Shown: positions 1 through 8,016 of the stretch, piece after piece
Position numbering within the stretch: the stretch's first letter is position 1
How the letters are laid out: each line of letters begins with the position of its first letter
Assembly (NCBI GenBank): GCA_964448285.1
Contig: CAYUWG010000073.1
Location: forward strand, 1-17,943
Source of the DNA: CAYUWG01 sp964448285
GTDB taxonomy: Bacteria > Bacteroidota > Ignavibacteria > SZUA-365
DNA length: 17,943 nt
Direction of reading: 5' to 3'
Made by a program: the position numbers and the translations under genes
The notes under the pieces: generated by a model
Told to the model about the DNA's origin: nothing
Database searches by the model: none
Seen by the model: only the letters and a program-made list of their open reading frames with translations

Positions 1-788
1 ACACCATGTTTCCCGGTGCCGATCAGAATGTCATTCGGTTTGCTTAGAAAAAACGTGATCGCCTGGACAGGAGAATCGGGCAGAGCGGAAGAGTGGTCGT
101 TCCAGGTTTCCCCGTTGTTTGTTGTGATCCACAAACGCTTCGAAGAGTGGATCGCTGCCATTGTCCCAGTCGTAGGATGAATGATGAGCTGATCGATTGG
201 GTTACGAATGTTGCCTTGTACCCACGTGATGCCATTATCCTCACTTGTGTATAGCCCATCGGCCGTGGCGAGAAAGAGTTTATCTCCACTGGCAAGAATA
301 TCGGAAGAGTAGGTTGCATTCAGTCCATTGAGTCCATTCGTGCGCTGTTGCCAGTTATTCCCGTTGTCTCTTGAGACATATGGCCCGAAAGGAGTTGCAA
401 TCCAGACAGCATTCTGCCAGACGTGCACTGCAAGGGCATAGGAGATCTTCCAGTTCGTGACCAATTTCCATGACCCACCATCATTCGTCGAACGAAGTAC
501 GCCATAATCCGTCGCAAGGAAATAGGTCTTCGACGATGCATCGAACGCGATATCGTTGGTTCTATTCGTAAGCCAACCGCTATTCTTCCACGACTGACCT
601 TTATCGAAACTGAACGCTACGCCGCGATAGACGGAATGAAAGATTCGTGACTGCTCGACGGAAGTTGGTGCGTCATAAATACAGGCGACGAGCGTTCGGG
701 ATGGTTGAGAGACTGCACCGGTGAAAGCAATCAGAAGGATTACGGGAATAGGGGAAAGTCTGAATAGAATGAATGAACGGATACTCAA
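1..788 (-). CDS. Exported Asp-box (BNR) beta-propeller protein, partial
   Basis: This is an open frame of 262 codons that runs off the left edge, so the C-terminus is missing. It has no ATG. The best start is the TTG at 788-786, which overlaps the TGA of murA as TTGA, with a purine-rich GAGGAG just upstream; this implies translational coupling to murA. Residues 1-27 form a Sec signal peptide (hydrophobic ILFRLSPIPVILLIAF, then AVS). Five Asp-box-like motifs follow at about residues 59, 99, 139, 181 and 221 (FDKGQSW, TNDGGSW, SRDNGNNW, SEDNGITW, TTNNGETW). The 40-residue spacing is that of blades in a sialidase/YCF48-like propeller. Such proteins are usually exported or surface-associated; no catalytic residues are identifiable, so I assign no enzyme activity. 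A C-terminal sorting domain could lie outside the window. Confidence 0.82.
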   Translation of the reverse strand, partial: MSIRSFILFRLSPIPVILLIAFTGAVSQPSRTLVACIYDAPTSVEQSRIFHSVYRGVAFSFDKGQSWKNSGWLTNRTNDIAFDASSKTYFLATDYGVLRSTNDGGSWKLVTNWKISYALAVHVWQNAVWIATPFGPYVSRDNGNNWQQRTNGLNGLNATYSSDILASGDKLFLATADGLYTSEDNGITWVQGNIRNPIDQLIIHPTTGTMAAIHSSKRLWITTNNGETWNDHSSALPDSPVQAITFFLSKPNDILIGTGKHG

Positions 789-2047
789 TACTCCTCGCTG
801 TCAATGCGTTGAATGTCTGCGCCGATGTTTCGGAATTTCAGCTCGATGGACTCATATCCACGATCGATGTGGTAAATGCGAAGCAAGTCTGTCTGACCTT
901 TTGCAACAAGCCCAGCGATAATAAGAGAAGCGCTCGCACGCAGATCGGTTGACATCACCTTCGCACCGGTAAGACTCGCGACTCCGTGCACGATTGCAGT
1001 GTTGTTGTTGATCTCGATGGAAGCGCCCATCCGTTGAAGCTCCGGGACGTGGTTGAAGCGGTCATGATAAATCGTATCGGTGATGGAGGCGGTGCCGCGA
1101 GCAATGGTCATGAGGGCAATCCACTGAGCCTGCATATCCGTTGGAAAGCCCGGGTAGATCGCAGTAGCGACGTTCACAGGAGAAATCTCGCCGCTGCTTT
1201 TCAGGATTATGGTATCAGCATTCTCTTGAATCTCGCATCCGGCGTCACGGAGTTTTGCGAGAAGCGCAGTAAGGTGGTTAGGACGCACCTTCGTCAATGC
1301 GACTTCTCCACCTGTTGCCGCAACGGCAGTAAGGAATGTCCCCGCTTCGATTCTATCCGGGATATTGTGATCGTCAGCGGGCGCCAACGTTTCAACGCCT
1401 TCGATCGTCAAATGGCTGGTTCCTGCTCCGTCGATTCTGGCGCCCATGCGAATGAGCATCTCCGTAAGATGAACGATCTCCGGTTCGATCGCCGCATTCT
1501 CGATGACGGTTGTGCCTTTCGCGAGCGTCGCCGCCATGAGCGCGTTGCCAGTGGCGCCAACACTCGAGATGTCAAAAGAGATAGTTGCGCCATGCAGTTT
1601 TTTTGCATTCGCAATGACATATCCTTGTTCGATAGTGATCTCGGCGCCCAATCGCTCCATAGCCTTAAGGTGTAAATCGACCGGCCTCGGTCCCCATGCA
1701 CACCCGCCCGGATAGGATACCTTTGCATAACCGAATCGGGAAAGCAATGGCCCAAGGACATAGAAGGAAGCGCGCATTTTCTTGACCAATTCGTAAGGAG
1801 CTTCGAATCTCGAAATGGCAGCAGTATTGATCTCCATCGATGTGCCCGGATGGCGTATCGAAGCACCCAACTGCTCCATGAGAATCGACATCGTCGTGAT
1901 GTCCCGGAGTCTCGGTGTATTGTGCAAAGTTGAAATTCCATCGGCGAGCAATGTTGCGGCCATGAGTGCAAGTGTTGCATTCTTCGCACCTGAAACTTCA
2001 ACAGTTCCGTGTAGAGGATTCCCACCTCGAATGATGAATTTGTCCAT
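785..2047 (-). CDS. murA: UDP-N-acetylglucosamine 1-carboxyvinyltransferase (MurA)
   Basis: MurA transfers enolpyruvate from PEP to UDP-GlcNAc, the first committed step of peptidoglycan synthesis, in the cytoplasm. The 420-residue product has the usual family length. Key residues are in place: Lys22 in SGAKNA, Arg92 in MRASFYVLGPL, the PEP-reactive and fosfomycin-target Cys116 in GGCAWGPRPVDLH, and the catalytic-base Asp in the YPGFPTDMQAQ motif. I chose the ATG at 2047 because the protein then begins MDKFIIRGGNPL, the normal family N-terminus. An in-frame ATG at 2080 would add 11 residues and has no ribosome binding site, whereas 2047 has a weak AAGG four bases upstream. The stop overlaps the TTG start of the next minus-strand gene. 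The cysteine means fosfomycin sensitivity is expected at the target level. Confidence 0.97.
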   Translation of the reverse strand: MDKFIIRGGNPLHGTVEVSGAKNATLALMAATLLADGISTLHNTPRLRDITTMSILMEQLGASIRHPGTSMEINTAAISRFEAPYELVKKMRASFYVLGPLLSRFGYAKVSYPGGCAWGPRPVDLHLKAMERLGAEITIEQGYVIANAKKLHGATISFDISSVGATGNALMAATLAKGTTVIENAAIEPEIVHLTEMLIRMGARIDGAGTSHLTIEGVETLAPADDHNIPDRIEAGTFLTAVAATGGEVALTKVRPNHLTALLAKLRDAGCEIQENADTIILKSSGEISPVNVATAIYPGFPTDMQAQWIALMTIARGTASITDTIYHDRFNHVPELQRMGASIEINNNTAIVHGVASLTGAKVMSTDLRASASLIIAGLVAKGQTDLLRIYHIDRGYESIELKFRNIGADIQRIDSEEY

Positions 2048-2158
2048 CGACCTTAATGCCTTAATGATTCTACGATCCATCAGATCGCCACAACAAGTTA
2101 GGTGATATTGGCTATCGAAGGCAATGCTGTTTCACTTCTGTACGCTCACTGTAACAAG

Positions 2159-2168
2159 CCCTATAGGG
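2159..2168. promoter_or_regulatory. Perfect 10-base palindrome in the murA upstream region
   Basis: CCCTATAGGG lies in the divergent intergenic region about 112 bases upstream of the murA start and upstream of the rightward promoter-like motif. On the minus strand a TATAGG lies within it and a TTGCGC 19 bases upstream of that, so it could mark a weak murA promoter or an operator. The rest of 2048-2367 shows no gene; a minus-strand frame at 2112-2309 lacks a ribosome binding site. Assignment is speculative. Confidence 0.2.
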
Positions 2169-2204
2169 GTACACCCTCATTTTTGCGCAAGAGGCATATT
2201 TCGC

Positions 2205-2235
2205 TTGACTTTCGTTTTTCGTATGCGTAATTAGC
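2205..2235 (+). promoter_or_regulatory. Promoter-like motif upstream of the 169-residue secreted protein
   Basis: TTGACT (2205-2210) is followed by exactly 17 bases and TAATTAGC (2228-2235), then TGTAA at 2237. The -35 box matches the sigma-70 consensus at 5 of 6 positions, but the -10 box matches TATAAT poorly. The case rests mainly on the same arrangement recurring at 11034-11064, in front of the precursor peptide gene. If used, it would give a leader of roughly 125 bases before the ATG at 2368. Confidence 0.45.
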
Positions 2236-2367
2236 GTGTAAAGAAAGCCGCAATCATTGAAAGGCAACACCACATCTGGTACTAACATTCGATTTCGTTC
2301 TTCTGGCATGATGATTGAAACTACGACAACACAGATCGCCTAATAAGCGAGAGAAAGGAAAGAACAA

Positions 2368-2877
2368 ATGAAAACGCTCATAATCACAATGGTAGTCTTG
2401 CTAACATCAACTTCAAACAACGTAATCAGTTCTGGAGCGGGAAACGATACGCTTGAATCGAAAAAGACGCCTGCATTAGTCCTCCTTGCCAATAACAGGG
2501 TCGGGACACATTTTCTCACGGATTTACAGCTTGAAGAAGTACTTGCGAGAATCCGTTCGTACGACGTTGACCATTGGACCGAGATTCTCATCATCTCGGA
2601 TAACGCGCCGCAACGGCTTCGTTCGTATCGAGTCTATAACCATCCTCAAAAAACATATTCTGTGAATCTCCCACCGCATTCCACTCTCGTCTCGACAACG
2701 GTAGTGAAATCCGATGGTGAACCGCAGGTTTTTGTCAACACTTCGAAAAATCACTCTGAAGAATGGTCTTTCTACTCGGGACGTTTTACGGGATCGTTCG
2801 TTGAGTTTCAGAGGAGTGAAGAGCCTGTTCCATCAATCTATCCTTCTACAATCAGCGCCTTGACGAAAGCGAAATAA
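2368..2877 (+). CDS. Secreted protein of unknown function (169 residues)
   Basis: I do not recognise a family. The ATG at 2368 has a good ribosome binding site (AAAGGAA, 7 bases upstream). Residues 1 to about 22 form a Sec signal peptide (KTLIITMVVLLTSTS), and there is no lipobox or later membrane segment, so the product should be periplasmic or secreted. The mature part has no cysteine and mixes short hydrophobic stretches (ALVLLANN, TEILIISDN, STLVSTTVV) with basic and aromatic residues. This suggests a small, mostly beta domain. It forms a single-gene unit between the promoter-like motif at 2205 and the hairpin terminator at 2901. It lies directly in front of the peptide export operon and shares the upstream motif of the peptide gene, so a role with the exported peptide (accessory or protection) is possible but unproven. 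Confidence 0.75.
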   Translation: MKTLIITMVVLLTSTSNNVISSGAGNDTLESKKTPALVLLANNRVGTHFLTDLQLEEVLARIRSYDVDHWTEILIISDNAPQRLRSYRVYNHPQKTYSVNLPPHSTLVSTTVVKSDGEPQVFVNTSKNHSEEWSFYSGRFTGSFVEFQRSEEPVPSIYPSTISALTKAK

Positions 2878-2900
2878 GTGAAGCGACTGCTCTGAGTTTA

Positions 2901-2936
2901 AAGCGGAAGAAAGGAAAATCTCTTCCGCTTTTTCTA
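2901..2936 (+). terminator. Rho-independent terminator
   Basis: A perfect 11-base-pair stem (AAAGCGGAAGA at 2901-2911 with TCTTCCGCTTT at 2922-2932) encloses a 10-base A-rich loop and runs into a T-rich tract. It lies 24 bases after the stop of the 169-residue gene and separates it from the export operon, which therefore needs its own promoter in 2937-3025. I could not identify that promoter. Confidence 0.85.
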
Positions 2937-3025
2937 TTTCATCGTTTGCATGAAAGTCAACATGGAATGATATTGAGCCGCGAGAATCGGATACCCTTTC
3001 CCTCACTCATCGATTGCTTAATCCC

Positions 3026-4561
3026 ATGAACCGCCTCGTCGCCGTTCTATCCATCCTAGTTATTTGGATCAGTGATTCTGTAGTAGCACAGGAACGACTC
3101 TCATTACTCGGTGCAATCGAGAAGTCAATGGAGCAAGACGCTCAGATCAGATTGCAAAGAACCGATCTTCAGCTCAGTACGGCTAACTGGTTATCCACGA
3201 AAGGTGACTTCGATTTCGTGTTGAGTGGGAATCTGGAATATCTCAGGGATCACAGAGTGTTGACGCCGTTAGAGCAAAGTCAGAACAACAATCTCAGCCG
3301 CATACCGCTCGACAACACGAGCTATCAATTGAGCCTTTCAAAGAAATTCGATTGGGGTATGGTCGTTCGCAGCGGACTTCGGATGAACCGGTGGGATTAT
3401 CACATCAGCGGCTACCCCACGGTCAACTCAGCAACGGCATTCATTTCATTCACGATTCCTGTCCTTCGTGGACGTGGGGTAGGCTCGAGCGGGCGGGAGT
3501 TTGCGGCGTCACTTGCAGCGGAAGCTTCGAGGTTGGAAGTTCTCTTCACGACATCACAACGTGTGCGAGATGCCGCTGCGGCTTACTGGGCATATGTCGC
3601 AGCTGCGAAGAACCTCGACATTGCGCTGGACGCAGAACAGCGGGCGATGGCGCTCGTAAAAGAAATCAAGACACTTATCACGTATGACGAACTCCCCGCT
3701 GCGGAGCTTCAACACATCGAAGCGTTTGCAGCGGACAAACGCATTCAGCGCATCACCGCTGAACAGCGCCTCCTCGAATCGAAGCACAATCTTGGCCTCA
3801 TCATGGGCCTGTCGGTTACTCAAATCGAAAGCTTGCACCTCCCCGGTGATTCATTCCCCGATACCAGCGACGCAGTTCCTCACCTCGAAGACGTCGCGTT
3901 GTTAGCAGCAAGAGCGCTCGAAGATCGGAGTGATCAGCGAGCGTTGCTGTTGAGGCGGGAAGGGGCATCTGCTCTTTTGGAGAACGCAACCAACAACGCC
4001 CTCTCACGGTTCGATATCGTCGTCGATCTTGGGTACAACGGATACGAGAATGGAAATACGCTTCGTGAGTACTTCAGTCCTTTCTCAAATAACATCCCAG
4101 GCTTGAATGCCTCGGCAACGGTGAAGGTCGAACTCCCAATCCAGAACAACACCGGTTCCGGAGCGACTCTGCAAAGCGTCGCGTCACTCGAACGATCCGA
4201 TATCGAAGCAGACGATAACGAACGTCGCATCAACTCAAGAGTCCGAACGAGCCTTTCCGACCTGCATCGAGCAATCGCGTTGTTGCAGAATGCCAATGAG
4301 GCTGTGAAGCTCTATGAAATTGCCATACAGAACGAGGAAAAAAAGAGACGACTTGGACAAAGCACGCTTATCGATGTCCTTTCAGTCCAGGACCGGCTTA
4401 CATCCGCGCAGTATAACGTTATCGCTTCACAGCAAAAGTACGCGAATGCAGTCGTAACGCTTCGTTTTGAAACCGGATCACTCGTCCGATCGGACGGCGG
4501 TCGCTATTCCGTAGGCATCGATGAACTCACAAGACCACCACTCCTTGGAGAGCCGAAATGA
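3026..4561 (+). CDS. TolC-family outer membrane channel of the peptide exporter
   Basis: This is the outer-membrane and periplasmic tunnel component of a type I-like secretion system. The 511-residue product starts at ATG 3026 with a signal peptide (residues 1-21, NRLVAVLSILVIWI then VVA). A TTG 12 bases upstream is in frame, but the ATG places the signal peptide correctly; neither start has a clear Shine-Dalgarno site. Two outer-membrane efflux protein repeats follow, each rich in long heptad-bearing helices (about 150-290 and 300-490). A mid-protein beta segment (FDIVVDLGYNGYENG) and the YxxAIQNEEKKRRLGQSTLIDVL region near the end are typical of the family. The stop overlaps the next ATG as ATGA, so it is coupled to the HlyD adaptor. 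Presence of its own channel makes the cassette self-contained. Confidence 0.9.
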   Translation: MNRLVAVLSILVIWISDSVVAQERLSLLGAIEKSMEQDAQIRLQRTDLQLSTANWLSTKGDFDFVLSGNLEYLRDHRVLTPLEQSQNNNLSRIPLDNTSYQLSLSKKFDWGMVVRSGLRMNRWDYHISGYPTVNSATAFISFTIPVLRGRGVGSSGREFAASLAAEASRLEVLFTTSQRVRDAAAAYWAYVAAAKNLDIALDAEQRAMALVKEIKTLITYDELPAAELQHIEAFAADKRIQRITAEQRLLESKHNLGLIMGLSVTQIESLHLPGDSFPDTSDAVPHLEDVALLAARALEDRSDQRALLLRREGASALLENATNNALSRFDIVVDLGYNGYENGNTLREYFSPFSNNIPGLNASATVKVELPIQNNTGSGATLQSVASLERSDIEADDNERRINSRVRTSLSDLHRAIALLQNANEAVKLYEIAIQNEEKKRRLGQSTLIDVLSVQDRLTSAQYNVIASQQKYANAVVTLRFETGSLVRSDGGRYSVGIDELTRPPLLGEPK

Positions 4562-5817
4562 AAAAGGAACTCTTTCGAAAAACTGCGCTGGAAAGATTAT
4601 CGACACCGGAGCAGCTCGATCAGATCATGCAGGTAACGAATCCTCGAGGGTGGATCGCCTTGCTTGCAGCAGTAATCATGGTCTTTGCTGGCCTTCTCTG
4701 GTCGATCTTCGGCGAACTCCCGACGAAAATTTCCGGACGTGGTATCCTCGTGAAATCCGGCGGCGTGCTTGAGATCCAAACGAATGCCGGTGGCAGGATT
4801 ATTTCACTTCTTCTGCAGGAAGCCGATAGCGTTACGAAAGGACAGCTTGTCGCAATCATTGCGAAACCGGAAATCGAGGTCGAAATCACCAACGCGCAGG
4901 AAACGATACGAGACTTGCAGCGCGAATACCAGACGCAAAAGGACGCAGGCCAGGAAGAGATTCGCCGACAAAAAAACTATTTCGCCCAACAGCGGGAAAT
5001 ACTTCGTCGAAGTCTCGATATCTACTACGCCGACGCTGACGCACTGGCCAACAAACTTGCTGCACAAGAGGAGCTCTTCAAGGACGGGCTTGTCACACGG
5101 CAAACGATCAACGAAACACGCAGCCAACTCAATCTCACGAAGCAACAAGCCGAACATGCGAAGAACGAATTGAATCAGATCGCAGTCAAGGAACTTCAGC
5201 TTGTTCGTGAGCACAGCCAGCAACTCATGAATATCGAGTTCAAGATCAACGAAGCGACGAGGAAGCTGAAACTCCTGTCAGATAATTTTGAACTGACTTC
5301 GCGCGTGATCAGTCCCTACTCAGGACGCGTGCTCGAAATCATGGCGAACGAAGGTGACATCGTCGTGAGCGGAATGCCGCTTTGCTCGCTTGAACCGGTT
5401 ACTGCTTATGGCGAGAAACTCGAAGCAATCGTCTTCGTGCCGCCAACCGAGGGCAAGAAAGTGAAGAGCGACATGGAGGTTTTTCTCGCGCCATCGACCG
5501 TGCGGCAAGAGGAGTTTGGCTTGATGATCGGCAATGTCCGGTACGTTGCGGAATATCCATCCACTGTTCAGGGAATGCTTCGTGTTCTCGGGAACGAACA
5601 ACTCGTTCACGATCTCTCCGCTGGCTCGACGCCGATCGCGCTCACGGTCGATTTGATACTCGATTCATCGACTGTCAGCAGCTATGCGTGGACATCTCCG
5701 AAAGGACCAGATACCAAAGTCTATAGTGGAACGCTCTGTACCGCAACGATTACGATACGAAAGCAGAGTCCGATCTCGCTCGTCTTTCCCATTCTCCGTG
5801 AATCGGTCGGGATGTAG
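4558..5817 (+). CDS. NHLM bacteriocin-system secretion protein (HlyD-type periplasmic adaptor)
   Basis: This membrane fusion protein joins the inner-membrane ABC transporter to the TolC channel. The 419-residue product begins with the cytoplasmic block LERLSTPEQLDQIMQVTNPR, characteristic of adaptors in NHLM-type peptide export cassettes. One transmembrane helix follows (31-51). A biotinyl-lipoyl half-domain (about 60-103) precedes a long coiled-coil hairpin (about 105-245) rich in Gln, Glu and Lys. The second lipoyl half (VISPYSGRVLEIMANEGDIV, 250-269) and a C-terminal beta region with the second anchoring module complete it. The start overlaps the tolC-like stop (ATGA), and the next gene begins 5 bases after its stop, so the genes are co-translated. 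Confidence 0.93.
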   Translation: MKKELFRKTALERLSTPEQLDQIMQVTNPRGWIALLAAVIMVFAGLLWSIFGELPTKISGRGILVKSGGVLEIQTNAGGRIISLLLQEADSVTKGQLVAIIAKPEIEVEITNAQETIRDLQREYQTQKDAGQEEIRRQKNYFAQQREILRRSLDIYYADADALANKLAAQEELFKDGLVTRQTINETRSQLNLTKQQAEHAKNELNQIAVKELQLVREHSQQLMNIEFKINEATRKLKLLSDNFELTSRVISPYSGRVLEIMANEGDIVVSGMPLCSLEPVTAYGEKLEAIVFVPPTEGKKVKSDMEVFLAPSTVRQEEFGLMIGNVRYVAEYPSTVQGMLRVLGNEQLVHDLSAGSTPIALTVDLILDSSTVSSYAWTSPKGPDTKVYSGTLCTATITIRKQSPISLVFPILRESVGM

Positions 5818-5822
5818 CGACA

Positions 5823-8012
5823 ATGGGTCTCTACCGCAGAACAGCACAGCGTTTCGGCTTCGCACCGGGAAGAGTTCGCACGCCCACCGTTCTACAAATG
5901 GAAGCGGTTGAATGCGGCGCAGCTTCACTCGGAATCATCCTCGCGTACTATGGCCAAATCGTTCCACTTGAAAAGCTCCGGATTGAATGCGGCGTATCGC
6001 GTGACGGAAGCAAGGCGAGCAACATCCTTCGGGCAGCGCGTGATTACGGGCTGAATGCACGCGGCTTCAAGATGGAACCGCACGAGTTGCGCTCGGTCCA
6101 TTTGCCTGCAATCGTTTTCTGGAATTTCAATCACTTCCTCGTTGTCGAAGGCTTCGGCGAAGGCGTCGTGTTTCTCAACGACCCTGCGAGCGGCCCTCGC
6201 GTCGTAACCGATGAGGAGTTCGACCACTCGTTTACGGGAATCGTTCTCGCGTTCGAAAAGAGCGATGCATTCGTTCCGGGAGGTGAACCGCGAACACTTC
6301 TCCCGGCCTTGCGCAGGCGTTTGCACGGTTCTGAAGCCGGTCTGATCTACGTCGTACTTGCAACCCTCTTTCTCGTTTTTCCGGGGCTTGTCATTCCAAC
6401 CTTCGCTCGCGTGTTTGTCGATAACATCCTTGTCGGTGGGATGACGGACTGGATCAAGCCGCTCATCACCGGGATGATCCTCGCAGCGGTATTACGCATG
6501 GGCCTCACGCACATGCAGAAGCATTATCTCCTGCGTCTCGAGACGAAGCTTGCACTCGGTTCGTCAAGCGTTTTCTTCTGGCATGTGCTGCGACTTCCCA
6601 TCGAATTCTTCTCGCAACGCTTCGGTGGAGAAATCGGCTCGCGCGTGATCATCAATAACAAGGTGGCCAAGCTTCTCTCAGGCAAACTTGCCGTAACCGC
6701 GCTCGATGTCGTCATGATCGTGTTCTATGCGGGGCTTATGATTCAGTATGACATCGTTTTGTCATTGATCGCGTTCGTTTCAGCATCCGTGAATATCATT
6801 GCGTTGAAAACGGTCTCACGAAAGAGAAAGGACTGGTACAAGAAACTCGCCCAGGAACAGGGCAAGCTGACGGGCACTGCGTTGAGCGGTCTTCAAATGA
6901 TTGAAACCTTGAAAGCAACCGGAGCCGAAACGGATTTCTTTTCGCGGTGGGCGGGCTATGAATCCAAAGTTGTCAACGCCAAGCAGGACCTCGGTGTGAT
7001 GAGCGTCATTCTCACGGCGATTCCTGCGTTGCTCATGGCATTCTCAACGCTCGCAATACTTTGCATCGGAGGGCTGCGTGTGATGGATGGCTACCTGACG
7101 ATGGGAATGCTCATCGCTTTTCAATCCTTAGTTTCGAGCTTCATGGGACCCGTCAATGATCTTGTGGGAATGGGCGGGACGCTTCAGGAAGTCGAAGGCG
7201 ATATGAACCGCCTCGATGATGTTCTGCAATACCGCGTGTCGAAGGAATTCGAAAGCGATGACTCCGCAGACGATGATCACGCTTCCATTCGAAAGCTCGA
7301 AGGTTCTTTGGAATTGCGAAACCTCACATTCGGATACAGCAAACTTGAACCTCCTCTTATCGAGAACTTCAGCCTTTCGATGAAACCGGGAATGCGAATA
7401 GCATTGGTCGGCGGTACGGGCAGCGGAAAATCGACGATCGCAAAACTCGTTGCCGGTCTCTATGAAACTTGGGAAGGGGAGATTCTCTTTGATGGAAAAC
7501 CGCGTGAAGAGTACCCGCGGCGCACGATTACGAATTCCCTCGCAATGGTCGATCAGGAAATCTTCATGTTTGAAGGAACGGTGCGCGAGAACATCGCCCT
7601 CTGGGACGCGACGATTCCGGAGACGTACATCATCCAGTCGGCGAAGGACGCGGCGATTCATAACGACATATCCGCGCGACCGACCGCGTACGACAGTAAC
7701 CTTCAAGAGGCAGGGCGAAACTTCAGCGGCGGACAGAGGCAACGTCTCGAGATTGCACGTGCTCTTGCTGGAAATCCTACCATCCTCATCATGGACGAAG
7801 CGACAAGCGCACTCGATACGAAGACCGAGAGTCTTATCGATGAAAACCTGCGGCGCCGGGGAATCACATGCCTTATCGTTGCGCATCGTCTGAGCACCAT
7901 CCGCGATTGCGATGAGATCATCGTTCTCGAACGCGGAAAGATCGTTCAGCGAGGGACGCACGACGAGATGAAAAACATTGACGGGCCTTATGCCCACCTC
8001 ATTGAAAGCTGA
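5823..8012 (+). CDS. NHLM-type peptidase-containing ABC transporter (C39 protease, membrane and ATPase domains)
   Basis: This inner-membrane exporter cleaves double-glycine leaders and pumps out the mature peptide. The 729-residue product carries an N-terminal C39 peptidase (about 15-145) with an intact active site: Gln25 and Cys31 in QMEAVECGAASLG, His104 in NFNHFLVVEG and Asp120 in LNDPASG. Six transmembrane helices span about 172-440. The nucleotide-binding domain has Walker A GGTGSGKST (530-538), signature FSGGQRQ (634-640), Walker B ILIMDEATSALD (654-665) and the switch histidine in IVAHRLST. Both protease and ATPase should be active. It sits 5 bases after the adaptor gene and 4 bases before the second transporter gene. 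The only double-glycine substrate visible nearby is the peptide at 11125. Confidence 0.95.
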   Translation: MGLYRRTAQRFGFAPGRVRTPTVLQMEAVECGAASLGIILAYYGQIVPLEKLRIECGVSRDGSKASNILRAARDYGLNARGFKMEPHELRSVHLPAIVFWNFNHFLVVEGFGEGVVFLNDPASGPRVVTDEEFDHSFTGIVLAFEKSDAFVPGGEPRTLLPALRRRLHGSEAGLIYVVLATLFLVFPGLVIPTFARVFVDNILVGGMTDWIKPLITGMILAAVLRMGLTHMQKHYLLRLETKLALGSSSVFFWHVLRLPIEFFSQRFGGEIGSRVIINNKVAKLLSGKLAVTALDVVMIVFYAGLMIQYDIVLSLIAFVSASVNIIALKTVSRKRKDWYKKLAQEQGKLTGTALSGLQMIETLKATGAETDFFSRWAGYESKVVNAKQDLGVMSVILTAIPALLMAFSTLAILCIGGLRVMDGYLTMGMLIAFQSLVSSFMGPVNDLVGMGGTLQEVEGDMNRLDDVLQYRVSKEFESDDSADDDHASIRKLEGSLELRNLTFGYSKLEPPLIENFSLSMKPGMRIALVGGTGSGKSTIAKLVAGLYETWEGEILFDGKPREEYPRRTITNSLAMVDQEIFMFEGTVRENIALWDATIPETYIIQSAKDAAIHNDISARPTAYDSNLQEAGRNFSGGQRQRLEIARALAGNPTILIMDEATSALDTKTESLIDENLRRRGITCLIVAHRLSTIRDCDEIIVLERGKIVQRGTHDEMKNIDGPYAHLIES

Positions 8013-8016
8013 CAGG

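Noticed and set aside
986..1675. 229-codon plus-strand frame inside murA
   Set aside because: It lies antisense within a fully conserved murA, has low-complexity Arg/Ser-rich translation and no ribosome binding site.
2112..2309. 65-codon minus-strand frame upstream of murA
   Set aside because: No ribosome binding site, odd composition with several Cys and Arg residues, and it covers the promoter-like motif of the divergent gene.
2957..2962. AGTCAA, the reverse complement of the TTGACT box, upstream of the export operon
   Set aside because: It points leftward and no TAATTAGC lies at the 17-base spacing, so it is probably chance.
3014..3025. In-frame TTG start four codons before the tolC-like ATG
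   Set aside because: The ATG at 3026 gives a clean signal peptide; the TTG has no better ribosome binding site.
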